From Pirellulaceae bacterium (GTDB lineage: Bacteria > Planctomycetota > Planctomycetia > Pirellulales > Pirellulaceae), in NCBI GenBank assembly GCA_019636385.1, contig JAHBXT010000001.1:992001-1056000 (forward strand): a DNA stretch of 64,000 bases, given 5' to 3'. The notes under the pieces are model-generated. The model was not told the origin of the DNA and searched no databases. It saw only the letters and a program-made list of their open reading frames with translations. The position numbers and the translations under genes are program-made. This document shows positions 45,331-55,458 of this stretch, one piece after another. Positions within the stretch are counted from its first letter, which is position 1, and every line of letters starts with the position of its first letter.

Positions 45331-46913
45331 ACTTCCCTCGCTTGTGTGCGGGCTCGTTGAAGTAATTCAGGCGTGACGACCGACAGTAGTGAACCTAACC
45401 ACATACGTGTCTGATCGGGCTGGATAATGGCATCGACCCAACCGCGCGCGGCACCGTAGCGAATCTCGGTTTTCGATTGATACATTTGTCGCACATTGTC
45501 GCGCATGTCGTTGATCTGTTCCGGGGAAAGCGGCTGACCATTCTTTTCGGCGTCGCGAATCTTGAGTGTCAGCAGCGTGTCGGCAGCTTGATTACCGCCC
45601 ATGACGGCCATGCGCGCGTTGGGCCAAGCCAGGATCACGGCCGGATCGTAAGCGCGACCACACATCGCATAATTGCCAGCACCATACGAACTGCCCACAA
45701 CCACGGTAAACTTGGGCACGCTGGCAATACTCATCGCCCGCACCAACAAGGCTCCCGAACGAATGATACCGGATTGCTCGGATTGTTTACCGACCATAAA
45801 ACCTTGTACGTCTTGAATGAAAATCAGTGGCACACGGTTTTGATCGCAATCGAAAACGAAGCGCGCACCTTTTTCCGAAGCATCAGCGTACATCACGCCA
45901 CCGATTTGAATTTCTCCCTTGGCGGATTTGGTACGCTGTCGTTGATTGGCGACGATACCGACGGGATGTCCGTTGATGCGTGCATAGGCGGTAACCAGGC
46001 TGGCACCATAGTCTGGACGAAATTCGGCCAGACTATCGGCATCGATCACACACTGCAACAGATCCCGCACATCGTACTCACCAACACCGTCGCCGGGCAC
46101 GATTTTATAGAGATCGCTTTCCGGTCGCGCCGGTGCTGGCCCAGCGCTTCCAGCGGCGCGTGCCGGCAGCAGGGCCACCAATTCGCGGATGCGGCGCAGA
46201 CAAGCCTTATCGTCGGGCTCATGAAAATCGACGGTTCCGCTGATGTGCGAGTGCATGGCAGCGCCGCCTAGTTCTTCGGGGTCGGCCGTCTGACCGATGG
46301 CCGCCTTGACCAGTGCCGCACCGGCCAAGCACAGTTGGCTACCCTCGGTCATCACGATCTTGTCGCACAGCACCGGCAGATAGGCACCTCCGGCAATGCA
46401 ATTCCCCATGACCGCCGCAATCTGCGGGATACCTTCGGCCGACAGCACCGAATTGTGCCGGAAGATTCTGCCGAAATCGTCTTCGTCCGGAAACACTTCA
46501 TCCTGCAGAGGCAGGAAAGCACCGGCCGAATCCATCAGGTAGATGGCCGGCAGTCGCAGGCGATGCGCGACCTTCTGGGCGCGGATCATCTTCTTGACCG
46601 ATTGAGGAAACATCGCGCCGGCTTTGACCGAAGCATCGTTGGCAGCGATCAAGCATGCCTGACCGCTGATCCAGCCGATACCGCTGATGATGCCCGCCGC
46701 CGGCACATCACCCCATTCGGGATACATCTGATAAGCGGCCCACAGGCCCAGTTCCAGGAACGGTCGATCGGCATCTAGCAAGACTTCCAAGCGCTCGCGG
46801 ACCGGCAAGCGGCCCAACTTGCGCTGTCGCTGTTGGCCGGCTGGGCCGCCTCCCTGCAACAGAACCTGTTGCTGAGCCAAGATCGACTCTGACATTTCCT
46901 TCAAACTTGCCAT
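45327..46913 (-). CDS. Acyl-CoA carboxylase carboxyltransferase subunit
   Basis: A protein of about 528 aa of the methylcrotonyl/geranyl-CoA carboxylase beta type. KLGRLPVRERLEVLLDADRPFLELGLWAAYQMYPEWG, VMGNCIAGGAYLPVLCDKIVMTEG and QDVQGFMVGKQSEQSGIIRSG are typical carboxyltransferase segments. It transfers carboxyl from biotin to an acyl-CoA; the biotin-carrying alpha subunit is not here. ATG 46913 (MASLKEMSESIL) fits the family start better than the longer frame from 47009. Coupled by 4-bp overlap to the AtuA-like gene. Confidence 0.85.
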   Translation of the reverse strand: MASLKEMSESILAQQQVLLQGGGPAGQQRQRKLGRLPVRERLEVLLDADRPFLELGLWAAYQMYPEWGDVPAAGIISGIGWISGQACLIAANDASVKAGAMFPQSVKKMIRAQKVAHRLRLPAIYLMDSAGAFLPLQDEVFPDEDDFGRIFRHNSVLSAEGIPQIAAVMGNCIAGGAYLPVLCDKIVMTEGSQLCLAGAALVKAAIGQTADPEELGGAAMHSHISGTVDFHEPDDKACLRRIRELVALLPARAAGSAGPAPARPESDLYKIVPGDGVGEYDVRDLLQCVIDADSLAEFRPDYGASLVTAYARINGHPVGIVANQRQRTKSAKGEIQIGGVMYADASEKGARFVFDCDQNRVPLIFIQDVQGFMVGKQSEQSGIIRSGALLVRAMSIASVPKFTVVVGSSYGAGNYAMCGRAYDPAVILAWPNARMAVMGGNQAADTLLTLKIRDAEKNGQPLSPEQINDMRDNVRQMYQSKTEIRYGAARGWVDAIIQPDQTRMWLGSLLSVVTPELLQRARTQAREV

Positions 46914-47018
46914 GTAGCTCGACTTTCTGTGGACAAACGCGGCCAGTGGAATCCGTCCACTGTAATCGGGCCGTGGCAACTCGCAAACCCACGCCACGCA
47001 CGTTTTCAAGCCAGCGGA

Positions 47019-48134
47019 CTAGCCTCGCAGCGCGTACACGTCGGCTCGAACCGGATGATTGATATGGTCTACCAGGTCAAACCGTAGTGCTGTAGGCAGC
47101 AAGGGTCGAAAGCGAGCCACGGCATCACGCGGGCTGAAGCGACTGAGAATCTGATCCAATTCGGTGCACAACAGTTCAACTTCGCGACTATCGGCGGAAA
47201 CTTGAACGAGCATCTGTCGCAAGCGACTCTTGAGATACCCGGCCAGGCTGCCGTCGTGCACCACCATCATCTGGCCTCCCGTTGCCTGGCGATCTCTGCC
47301 GCGCGCCGAGAATTCCAATAGATAGTCCTCAATGGCCACTTGCCATTGGCGCTGCAGCAGAGCCACTTGCCCAGGCGTTGCCTGAACTCCCTGGCGCCGC
47401 AGTACATCGTCGATTTCCTGTCGCGTCAGCCCACCCGATGTAACGCGCCAGGACATTTCCAGTTCGTGAGCTTCCTCGAAAAAGTGAGCGATGTTTTCAG
47501 GCTCGACGGGGCGCGGTTGATGTTGCTGCAGCAATTGGCGAGCAGCTTCATACATCTGCTCCAACAACCGCAAATCACCGGCCAAGGTTGCTTCAAAGAA
47601 TTGACCGATCGCGCCAATAGGCAGTCCAACGGTACCGCTGGGTGGATTTCCAACACCACCTCGCTGTCCGCCCGCTCCAGTGTCGAAACAAAACTCGACA
47701 TAGGGCAGGATAGCATCAGGCGGCAATCGCACAGCGGCCACCAGTAATTTGTCGCAGGACAGATAGGCGCTCAACTGTTCATTGCCCAGTTCCTCGATCA
47801 CAAACCTACCGGCAGGTTGGAATTCATGTTGCAACAGCCAACCATCCACGGCTTGACACAATTCTTCGGCGGTCCGCCAAGGCTGGTCACTGGTCTCCAG
47901 GTAGATGCGCATTGGCGGGATAATCGCTTGCAGTTCCAGGAACTGCTCTAAGCCGGCCACGCGATGACTGAGCGTGTTGATCGTTCGACGTAGCTGTCGC
48001 TGCGATTTGCGCCACCACAGCACATGCAGTAGTAGCGCCAACAGCAAGCCAACTCCAGCCAGTCCGCTTAACAATGTCAGAATTACGGATGCAGTCGCGG
48101 GCACCGAATGGGCCTCTCTAAATATAGGAAACAT
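47019..48134 (-). CDS. Hypothetical membrane-anchored protein
   Basis: A 371-aa protein with one N-terminal membrane span (about 15-43, VPATASVILTLLSGLAGVGLLLALLLHVLWW) followed by a basic coiled-coil segment (RKSQRQLRRTINTLSHRVAGLEQFLELQ). The rest is polar with a HEAD-like ELEMSWRVTSGGLTRQEID. No family is recognised. It lies 105 bp upstream of the carboxylase gene on the same strand and may be part of the same transcript. Confidence 0.6.
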   Translation of the reverse strand: MFPIFREAHSVPATASVILTLLSGLAGVGLLLALLLHVLWWRKSQRQLRRTINTLSHRVAGLEQFLELQAIIPPMRIYLETSDQPWRTAEELCQAVDGWLLQHEFQPAGRFVIEELGNEQLSAYLSCDKLLVAAVRLPPDAILPYVEFCFDTGAGGQRGGVGNPPSGTVGLPIGAIGQFFEATLAGDLRLLEQMYEAARQLLQQHQPRPVEPENIAHFFEEAHELEMSWRVTSGGLTRQEIDDVLRRQGVQATPGQVALLQRQWQVAIEDYLLEFSARGRDRQATGGQMMVVHDGSLAGYLKSRLRQMLVQVSADSREVELLCTELDQILSRFSPRDAVARFRPLLPTALRFDLVDHINHPVRADVYALRG

Positions 48135-48419
48135 CAGCGGATAAGAGTTCTGAGGCGAACTGCCAATAAGAACATAACGGTAGCCAGCGTCACCAGACGG
48201 CGGAAACTCAATGCACCCAGCGCTTGAGGCTCGGTAGGCACTATTATGCCGCTGGCCTTACGGTGTATATGAACCGACGTCCCACTAGTTATACTACGGA
48301 CTGCGCTGAGCTAGAAGAACGCAGCATTGTTCCAGTATCCCACAGGTGATTGATGGTGCGAGATCGCTCACTCAATAAACTTAGTCCCTTTCACGCTATA
48401 ACCGCCAGTTGTACGCCTC

Positions 48420-51410
48420 ATGAATTCTGACTCTGCAAACTTGCCATCCTACGTCGCAACATTGTTGACGGCAATTCTGTGGTTGGCTCCGGGTTTGCTC
48501 CGGGCAGATGAACCACCGCCTGAACCTGACTATTCGTCAGAGTTACCGCGCATTGCACCGCTGACACCCGCAGAGGCCATCGGTCAATTCGAGCTGGCAG
48601 ATGGCTTCTCAATACAACTGGTGGCAGCCGAACCGCTTGTGACCGATCCCGTGGCGTTTGCATTTGACGGGCGCGGCCAGTTGTGGGTTGTCGAAATGCG
48701 CGACTACAGCGAACAGGAACGCGAGCGACTGGGGCGCGTCGCGCTGTTGGTCGATCGCGACGGCGACGGGCGCATGGACCAGCGTACGACGTTTGTGGAG
48801 AATTTGAGCTGGCCGACAGCCATTTGGCCGTGGCTGGATGGCGTGTTGGTCGCCGAGCCGCCGAATATCACTTGGTTTCGCGACACCGATGGCAATGGCG
48901 TTTCCGACCACAGCGAAGTCTGGTACTCCGGCTTTGGCCGCAGTAATGTACAGGGCCTGGTCAATAGTCTGCGCTGGGGCGTAGACGGCTGGATTCACGG
49001 AGCTACCAGTAGCACCGGTGCTCAACTGGAATCGCCTGTCGGCGGCCAGCGTGTCGATCTGGGGCGCCGCGACTTTGCTCTGGATCCGCTGAGCAAGAGG
49101 CTGCGAGCTGAATCGGGTGGCGGACAACACGGAATGAGTTTCAATCGTTGGGGAGACAAGTTTGTAACCAGCAATTCTGATCACCTACAACAGATCATCG
49201 ATTTGGAAAGCTGGTTAACGGGACGCAGCATGACGGTACCGATGCCGGCGGTGCGACGCAGTATCGCCGAAGATGGTCCACAAGCTGAGGTGTATCGCGC
49301 CAGTCCGGTCGAGCCGTGGCGAATCGTCCGCACGCGACTGCGCATGAGCGGTGAAGTGCCAGGCATCGTTGAAGGCGGAGGCCGAGCCGCAGGATATTTT
49401 ACCGGCGCGACGGGAACCTGGATCATGGACCACGAGCGCGGCTTCGGAATCGATGCCAGCATGGATACCGCACTGGTTTGCGATGTTGGCAGCAACCTAG
49501 TTCATCGCAAACGTCTGATAGATCAGGGTTTATTCTGGACCGCACAGCGCATCGACCAGCAAACGGAACTGTTGCGTTCGCGCGACATCTGGTTTCGGCC
49601 CGTTCAATTAGGCGATGGTCCCGACGGAGCCTTGTACATCGCCGACATGTACCGCGAGGTAATCGAACATCCCCAAAGCCTGCCGCCTGTAATCAAGAAA
49701 CATTTGGACCTGACCAGCGGTCGCGATCGTGGGCGGATTTGGCGGATCACCAACGCGGCCACTCCACACACCCCTTACCCAAACTTGACCGCCCTGAATG
49801 ATCAAGGGTTAGTCGAGCGGTTGCAGTCGGAGATCGCTTGGCAACGGCTGATGGCCAGTCAGTTAATCGTCGAGCGTCACAAACTGCAACGTTTGGACGA
49901 ACGTATTGGTCGGTGGCTAGGAGACTGTGCAGCCGATTCGCCGCGCGCCGAATCACGCTTACTCGCGCTGTGGTTGCTGGAGCGTCTTGGAAAATGGGGC
50001 TCAGACCTTGCTGGGCAAGCTATCCAGCAGCCTCATCCGCGAGTGCAAGCACAGGCGATCGAAATGATTGCATTAACCGGCAATGCCGCAGCCGTGTCAC
50101 GGTCCGCGCAGCAAATCGCTGAGCGCTGCAGCGATGCGCGTGTGCAATTGGCGCTGGTCAAGCTGGCTACAGAATTGGATTCTGGCGGCCGTCAAGATAT
50201 TTTGGCTGCTGTCATGCCTCACGTCACCCAACCGCTGGTTCAAGCCTCATTGGCAATGGCGGCTGGACCGGACTCGTGGCAATTATTACAGTCGGCTAAA
50301 GCTGCGGACATGCCCGATCCGACGTATCGCAATTGGCTAAGATTGTTGCTACCTGGCTGGGTGGCCAGCGTACCGAAGAATCCGCACTTGCTGGATTTCA
50401 TCAAACATTCGTTGACTGCCGATACACCCCGCCACCGACTATGGTTGTCAGCGCTGGCCGAATTACCGTCTCATGCTAGCGCTGCTCAGGTACTTGATTT
50501 GACAGGAACACAAATCGCCATCGATGATCACGTCGACCAGGCATTGCAACGCTCACCCAGTGGCAATGCAATCGAGCTGCTGGGATTGACCTCGACGGCC
50601 GTTCAAACCAAGTGGCTCGATGCTTTATTGCGGAAATCGTCAACCGAGGCCCAACAGACGATGACGATTCAGTCGCTCAGTTGGGCCAATCACCCTCAGC
50701 TAAGCGAGAAGCTGGTACAACAGTTTCGCAGCTTCACACCCGCGCTGCAGTCGGTTGCACTGCGTGCCCTGAGCGCGCGGCCCGAACGATTGGCCGTGTT
50801 GGCCGCTGCTTTGGAATCACAGCAGATCGCCCGCTCGCAAATTCCACCCGAACTGCGACAGCAATTGTTAGCGCAGCGTGACCAAGTGTTGGTCGCGCGG
50901 CTGACGAAAGTTCTCACTCAAGTTGTGACCGATCGAGCCGGAACGATCCAGCATTACCAGTCGGCGCTGGCCAGCCTGGAGTCGGCCAGTGGGCAAACTC
51001 AAGCTGAGCGGTTGGAGGCTGGGCAAGCCATCTTTCAACGAGCCTGCGCGCAGTGCCATCGCTTGGGAGAAATCGGCAACGATGTGGGGCCGCCACTGAG
51101 ACAACTCAGCGACAAGAGTCCTGACCAATTGTTAGTAGCCATCTTGGACCCCAGTCAGGAGGTAGATCCCAAATATGCTGCCTACAACATCTTGACTGAC
51201 GACGGCGTCGTTATCACCGGCTTAATTGTGCAGGAGACGGGCAGTCAAATCGTCATTGCCGAAGCCGGCGGCAAACAAACCACGCTCGATCGCCAGTCAA
51301 TCGAACAGATTCAAAGCAGCGGTCAATCGCTGATGCCCAACGGACTGGAAGAACAGATCACCATTGAACAAATGGGGCAATTGATTGAATTTCTCAAGCA
51401 TCGCAACTAG
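48420..51410 (+). CDS. PVC-type membrane-bound dehydrogenase with cytochrome c domain
   Basis: A 996-aa secreted protein with a signal-like N-terminus (ending about residue 30). FELADGFSIQLVAAEPLVTDPVAFAFDGRGQLWVVEMRDY begins a beta-propeller of the planctomycete 'membrane-bound dehydrogenase' type (TIGR02604-like). A helical, HEAT-like middle section follows, and near residue 875 a haem motif CAQCHRLGEIGNDVGPPL (TIGR02603-like) with YKTVIV-type end LIVQETGSQIVIAEAGGKQTTL. Such proteins are abundant in Pirellulaceae, their substrates unknown. Confidence 0.9.
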   Translation: MNSDSANLPSYVATLLTAILWLAPGLLRADEPPPEPDYSSELPRIAPLTPAEAIGQFELADGFSIQLVAAEPLVTDPVAFAFDGRGQLWVVEMRDYSEQERERLGRVALLVDRDGDGRMDQRTTFVENLSWPTAIWPWLDGVLVAEPPNITWFRDTDGNGVSDHSEVWYSGFGRSNVQGLVNSLRWGVDGWIHGATSSTGAQLESPVGGQRVDLGRRDFALDPLSKRLRAESGGGQHGMSFNRWGDKFVTSNSDHLQQIIDLESWLTGRSMTVPMPAVRRSIAEDGPQAEVYRASPVEPWRIVRTRLRMSGEVPGIVEGGGRAAGYFTGATGTWIMDHERGFGIDASMDTALVCDVGSNLVHRKRLIDQGLFWTAQRIDQQTELLRSRDIWFRPVQLGDGPDGALYIADMYREVIEHPQSLPPVIKKHLDLTSGRDRGRIWRITNAATPHTPYPNLTALNDQGLVERLQSEIAWQRLMASQLIVERHKLQRLDERIGRWLGDCAADSPRAESRLLALWLLERLGKWGSDLAGQAIQQPHPRVQAQAIEMIALTGNAAAVSRSAQQIAERCSDARVQLALVKLATELDSGGRQDILAAVMPHVTQPLVQASLAMAAGPDSWQLLQSAKAADMPDPTYRNWLRLLLPGWVASVPKNPHLLDFIKHSLTADTPRHRLWLSALAELPSHASAAQVLDLTGTQIAIDDHVDQALQRSPSGNAIELLGLTSTAVQTKWLDALLRKSSTEAQQTMTIQSLSWANHPQLSEKLVQQFRSFTPALQSVALRALSARPERLAVLAAALESQQIARSQIPPELRQQLLAQRDQVLVARLTKVLTQVVTDRAGTIQHYQSALASLESASGQTQAERLEAGQAIFQRACAQCHRLGEIGNDVGPPLRQLSDKSPDQLLVAILDPSQEVDPKYAAYNILTDDGVVITGLIVQETGSQIVIAEAGGKQTTLDRQSIEQIQSSGQSLMPNGLEEQITIEQMGQLIEFLKHRN

Positions 51411-51522
51411 AGCTCACCCAAAAGGCTACCCAGGTGAGCGGCATCAATGTAGCTATCGTCGCCAGTCGGTGGATGTCGAGCCAGACTCTGGATACCGAGG
51501 CAGAGGTCGGCGAGTCATATTT

Positions 51523-52467
51523 TCATTTGCCACGCGCCTTGTAATCATAAAAACCGGCGCCGGATTTGGCACCAAGTTTGCCTTGTTCCAGCAGCGGGCG
51601 CAAGACCTGCAACAATTGCTGATCGGTTACGCTGGGGGGCGTGGCCCAGCGGGCGTTGCTAAGCACTTGGTCGATAACGTCCAGTCCGATCTGATCCATC
51701 ATCCCAAAGGGCCCGACCGACATGCCGGTGACCGCCGTCCACGAGCGATCCACATCTTCGGGATCGACCACATCCAGCGCCACAAGCTCTAACGACGCCT
51801 TCAACACAGCCTGCAACAGCCAGTTGAAGACGTAGCCGGGATGCTCGCGGCGCAGGATCAGCGGGTATTGATCGATGCGCCCAGCCAGTTCTGCTATGCG
51901 CTGCAATACTTGTGGATGCGTTTGATCACAGCCGACGATATCCGCTACCGACTGTCGCAGGACAGGCACATGGAAATGGAGTTGCGCGTAACGCGCTGGC
52001 TGGCTGACAAACTGTGACAACACTGACGGGACGAAGTACGAAGTATTTGATGCGATGATGCACCGCTCGGGCAACAACTGGCTCAGCTGTCGCAGAACTC
52101 GCTTCTTCAGCGAAAGCTGCTCGGGAACGCACTCTAGCGCCAAGTCGGGTTGCCAGTCGGCCAGCTCCTGCTGAGTCAATTCTGTTAAGGTTGGCAAGAG
52201 CGTAATCCGCTGCAGCCAACTGCGCAACGGATCACTCGAGGATCGTGACACGCTGAGCGCTTCATCACGGCTGGCATGAGCATCCATGGCCCTGAGTGGC
52301 TGCTGCTGGTTCAAGTCGCATTGGCTCATCCATTGTCGAGCTGCCGCGATAGCCTGAGCTGACTTGTCGGTCAACGCCACGTGCAGACCGTGCATAGCCA
52401 AACGCGCGCCGACTTGTCGGCCGACCCAACCACAACCAACAATCAGAACGCGATCAATGCTTTCCAA
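51523..52467 (-). CDS. 3-hydroxyacyl-CoA dehydrogenase
   Basis: A 314-aa single-function dehydrogenase. VLIVGCGWVGRQVGARLAMHGLHVALTDKS is the NAD-binding Rossmann fold, and ASNTSYFVPSVLSQFVSQPARYAQLHFHVPV is the catalytic region (the usual SNTSS is SNTSY and the active-site His is in QLHFHVP). The C-terminal domain has VFNWLLQAVLKASLELVALDVVDPEDVDRSW. It interconverts 3-hydroxyacyl-CoA and 3-ketoacyl-CoA. It lies 103 bp downstream of nadB. Confidence 0.85.
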   Translation of the reverse strand: MESIDRVLIVGCGWVGRQVGARLAMHGLHVALTDKSAQAIAAARQWMSQCDLNQQQPLRAMDAHASRDEALSVSRSSSDPLRSWLQRITLLPTLTELTQQELADWQPDLALECVPEQLSLKKRVLRQLSQLLPERCIIASNTSYFVPSVLSQFVSQPARYAQLHFHVPVLRQSVADIVGCDQTHPQVLQRIAELAGRIDQYPLILRREHPGYVFNWLLQAVLKASLELVALDVVDPEDVDRSWTAVTGMSVGPFGMMDQIGLDVIDQVLSNARWATPPSVTDQQLLQVLRPLLEQGKLGAKSGAGFYDYKARGK

Positions 52468-52570
52468 GAAACTACCCTCTCAACCTATGCGGACACAATA
52501 ACAGGCGCGCACCTTTGGCTGCGCGGACAACGTCTCGGGCATGCCCCTCAAAATCTCTGCCGAATCCCCG

Positions 52571-54217
52571 CTACGCGCCTGGATTCTGAAACACCAAATG
52601 CCGCCGCCACCGAGTGTCCATCTCAGGATAGTCCGTCCGGAAATGAACGCCGCGCGACTCTTGACGAGCCAGTGCCGCCTCGGTCATCAGCAGGGCAACG
52701 GTCAGCAGATTCTGCAATTCCCAGCCGGCGGTGTTGTCAAACTGGTGTGGCAAGACATAGCGCGAATAGCCGCGCAGTTCGTCCAGCGCTTCGCATAATC
52801 GCTTTTCGGTCCGCTGCACCCCAACCCAGCGCCACATCAGACTCTGTACTGAATTTCGAATGTCGGTGGTGTCTAGTTGCGGTGTGGTTGGGGACCGCTG
52901 AGGTTGATCCGCCAGCAGTTTGGGCATCAACGGCTGGTCGACTTGACTGAGCGCAAGTTGGCTAGCCGCTTCGCCGGCCCGCGCTCCGAATACCAAGCCC
53001 TCCAATAGACTGTTGGATGCCAGACGATTGGCTCCGTGAAGCCCTGAGCTGGTCACTTCTCCGGCGGCCCAAAGGCCGGGTAGAGAACTACGGCCATCTT
53101 CGTCGATCTGCACACCTCCCACCATGTAATGCGCTCCCGGGCGCACTGGAATTAAATCGCGACATGGTTCTAGACCGAATTTTTTGCAAACCGCAGTGAA
53201 GCCTGGGAATTCATGATGAATTTTGGCAGCGTCCAAATGGCGCAGTGACAAGTACACGCAGGGATGTTGCGTCAGACCCATTTGAGACACGATGGCCTGG
53301 CTAACGACATCGCGCGGCGCCAATTCAAGCCGCGGATCGTAATCAGGCATGAAGCGGAATTCATTGCAATCGACCAAATGTGCTCCAGCACCGCGAATGG
53401 CCTCGGTCACCAGCGTCCGTGAGCTGCCAGCGATATACAACACGGTGGGATGAAACTGCATAAACTCCATGTCTCGTATGCGTGCGCCGGCTCGATACGC
53501 CAGCGCATGTCCGTCGCCTGTTGCCACGCGCGGATTGGTCGTTTCGCGATAGACCTGTCCGCAACCGCCCGTGCATAAGATGACCTGTCGCGCCCACACC
53601 AATGCTGGTTTGCCGCCGTCGCGTGCAACCACTGCCCCACAACAACTTCGGCCGTCGTCCAGCAGATCGATAGTAAAGGTCTCCTCCCACATGCGAATGT
53701 TGGGTGCTTGCTGCGCTCGATTGATAACCGCGCGCATGATCTCTTTACCAGTCGCATCGCCCAGGGCATGCAGAATGCGTTGACGGCTGTGGCCTCCCTC
53801 TTGGCCGAGCATTAGTTGACCATCCTGATTGTCGAAATGGGTTCCCCATTGGATCAGTTGATGAATGTGTCGAGGCGCTTCGCGGACGACCATTTCGACA
53901 ACCGAACTGTCGCAAAAATTGCCACCAGCCGCCAATGTATCCTGCACGTGGTCTTCGAAACGGTCTTCGGGATCCCACACGCTGGCGATGCCACCCTGAG
54001 CATAACTGCTGTTGCTCTCCTGCAATTGCCCTTTGGTAACGACCAAGGTGTCCAAACGGGGATCAACCGCCAGCGCGGCGCGCAGCCCAGCCAAGCCGCC
54101 TCCGATGATTAGCACATCGGAGAAGTAGTGGGCGCTACGTTTCGGAGAAAAGTCGATCAGGTAACGTGGCGACCTAGGACCGCTCAGTTGCGTAGGACTT
54201 TCGGTTGGCTTGTTCAT
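52571..54217 (-). CDS. nadB: L-aspartate oxidase NadB
   Basis: A 548-aa FAD enzyme. DVLIIGGGLAGLRAALAVD is the FAD site, and SNSSYAQGGIASVW, GGCGQVYRETTNPRVATGDGHALAYRAGA, QFHPTVLY and EAIRGAGAHLVD are hallmarks of the succinate-dehydrogenase/aspartate-oxidase family; YMVGGVQIDEDGRSSLPGLWAAGEVTSSGLHGANRLASNSLLE is highly conserved. It oxidises aspartate to iminoaspartate in NAD biosynthesis. The partners nadA and nadC are not adjacent. Confidence 0.95.
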   Translation of the reverse strand: MNKPTESPTQLSGPRSPRYLIDFSPKRSAHYFSDVLIIGGGLAGLRAALAVDPRLDTLVVTKGQLQESNSSYAQGGIASVWDPEDRFEDHVQDTLAAGGNFCDSSVVEMVVREAPRHIHQLIQWGTHFDNQDGQLMLGQEGGHSRQRILHALGDATGKEIMRAVINRAQQAPNIRMWEETFTIDLLDDGRSCCGAVVARDGGKPALVWARQVILCTGGCGQVYRETTNPRVATGDGHALAYRAGARIRDMEFMQFHPTVLYIAGSSRTLVTEAIRGAGAHLVDCNEFRFMPDYDPRLELAPRDVVSQAIVSQMGLTQHPCVYLSLRHLDAAKIHHEFPGFTAVCKKFGLEPCRDLIPVRPGAHYMVGGVQIDEDGRSSLPGLWAAGEVTSSGLHGANRLASNSLLEGLVFGARAGEAASQLALSQVDQPLMPKLLADQPQRSPTTPQLDTTDIRNSVQSLMWRWVGVQRTEKRLCEALDELRGYSRYVLPHQFDNTAGWELQNLLTVALLMTEAALARQESRGVHFRTDYPEMDTRWRRHLVFQNPGA

Positions 54218-54487
54218 TCACCGCATTCTGTTGATCGAGAGACAGGTCGAACCCTTGTCCATTTCGGCTTCTCGGTTGGTCTTCAACCTTACAGCATTGC
54301 CAAAAAAATGCGAAACGATTCGCCATCTGTTGGAAGCTTCAGTCTACTAGGCCCCGACAGTATATCAAACAACAGCTCACGTGAATGAATTAGTCTCGGA
54401 CTGCGGAGTATCCGGGTCTTAAGACGCTAGTCGCTGGTTGCCAGTGGTCCGAGGTCACACGGTACCAACAGTGTGCAGGGCTATATT

Positions 54488-55342
54488 TTACGTATCCGGA
54501 TGAGCTGCCGGATCGGCCGTGGGTCCAGAATAGATGCTGCGGCCCCCGTCCACGGGCAGGCATACGCCGGTAATAAACGGGCTGGTCGCCAAGAAGTAGA
54601 CCGCCTCGGCAACGTCTTCGGGGCGTCCCGCGCGTTGCAATAGACTATCGCTGACGATCTGTTGCTGGCGCCGCTCCGACACGCCTTCAGCAATCATTAC
54701 CGGCCCAGGCAGGATAGCATTGACGCGAACGCGATTATTGCGCCCCGCCAGCTCGACCGCCAAGCTACGCGTCATCGTCTCGATACTGCCTTTACTGACA
54801 AAGTAAGCCGAAAAACCGGTGTAAGGCCGCGCGACCGCCCAGTCGCCAATCTGCACGATGGCACCGCCACAGGACTGAGCCACCATCTGCAAGCCGAAGA
54901 TTTGGGACGTCACAAAGCTGCCTAAGCAATTGACTTCGAAATGCCGCTGCAAGTCGTCGACTTGAGTCTGTTCCAAGTTCTTGGGCTGCCAAATGGCCGC
55001 TGAATTGACCAACAAATCAACGCGCCCCCACGACTGCAAAATTTGGTCCAGCCAAGTGTGGACATTGGCCGCTTCCTGAATGGCACCAACGACCAGTTGC
55101 ACTGAATGTCCTCGCTGAGCATAACCGTGTATCAACCGTGAATCCTCGGGCTCGTCCTGATGGCCATGCAAGGCGACGCGAAAACCGCGCTCCAGTAACA
55201 GTTCAGCCACGCTGCGACCAACACGCGGGGCAGCGCTGCCGGTCACTAACGCCACGGGATGTGGCGTGCCAAACAGTTCTTGTTGTCGTTGATGAAACCA
55301 GTCGTGCGCCATGAGCCAAACAATATCTCTGAGGACGTTCAA
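54488..55342 (-). CDS. SDR oxidoreductase, pteridine-reductase-like
   Basis: A short-chain dehydrogenase of 284 aa. ALVTGSAAPRVGRSVAELLLE is the Rossmann motif (TGSAAPRVG in place of TGxxxGIG), VNSAAIW is the NNAG-equivalent, and YFVSKG gives the catalytic Tyr-Lys. The pattern GSAAPRVGR and SAAIWQ resembles the pteridine reductase/FolM group. The last residues SIYSG fit. Start Met1 or Met11 (55312). Substrate unproven. Confidence 0.8.
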   Translation of the reverse strand: MNVLRDIVWLMAHDWFHQRQQELFGTPHPVALVTGSAAPRVGRSVAELLLERGFRVALHGHQDEPEDSRLIHGYAQRGHSVQLVVGAIQEAANVHTWLDQILQSWGRVDLLVNSAAIWQPKNLEQTQVDDLQRHFEVNCLGSFVTSQIFGLQMVAQSCGGAIVQIGDWAVARPYTGFSAYFVSKGSIETMTRSLAVELAGRNNRVRVNAILPGPVMIAEGVSERRQQQIVSDSLLQRAGRPEDVAEAVYFLATSPFITGVCLPVDGGRSIYSGPTADPAAHPDT

Positions 55343-55458
55343 TCAATCCAGATGCATCTGTCTACGCGATTCTAAGGGCGGGACAAGCCGGGCCAGTACA
55401 GCTTGGCAGTCCAACTAAAACTATCCTGTGTGTCGACATGGGTATCCTTGCCAGGAGC

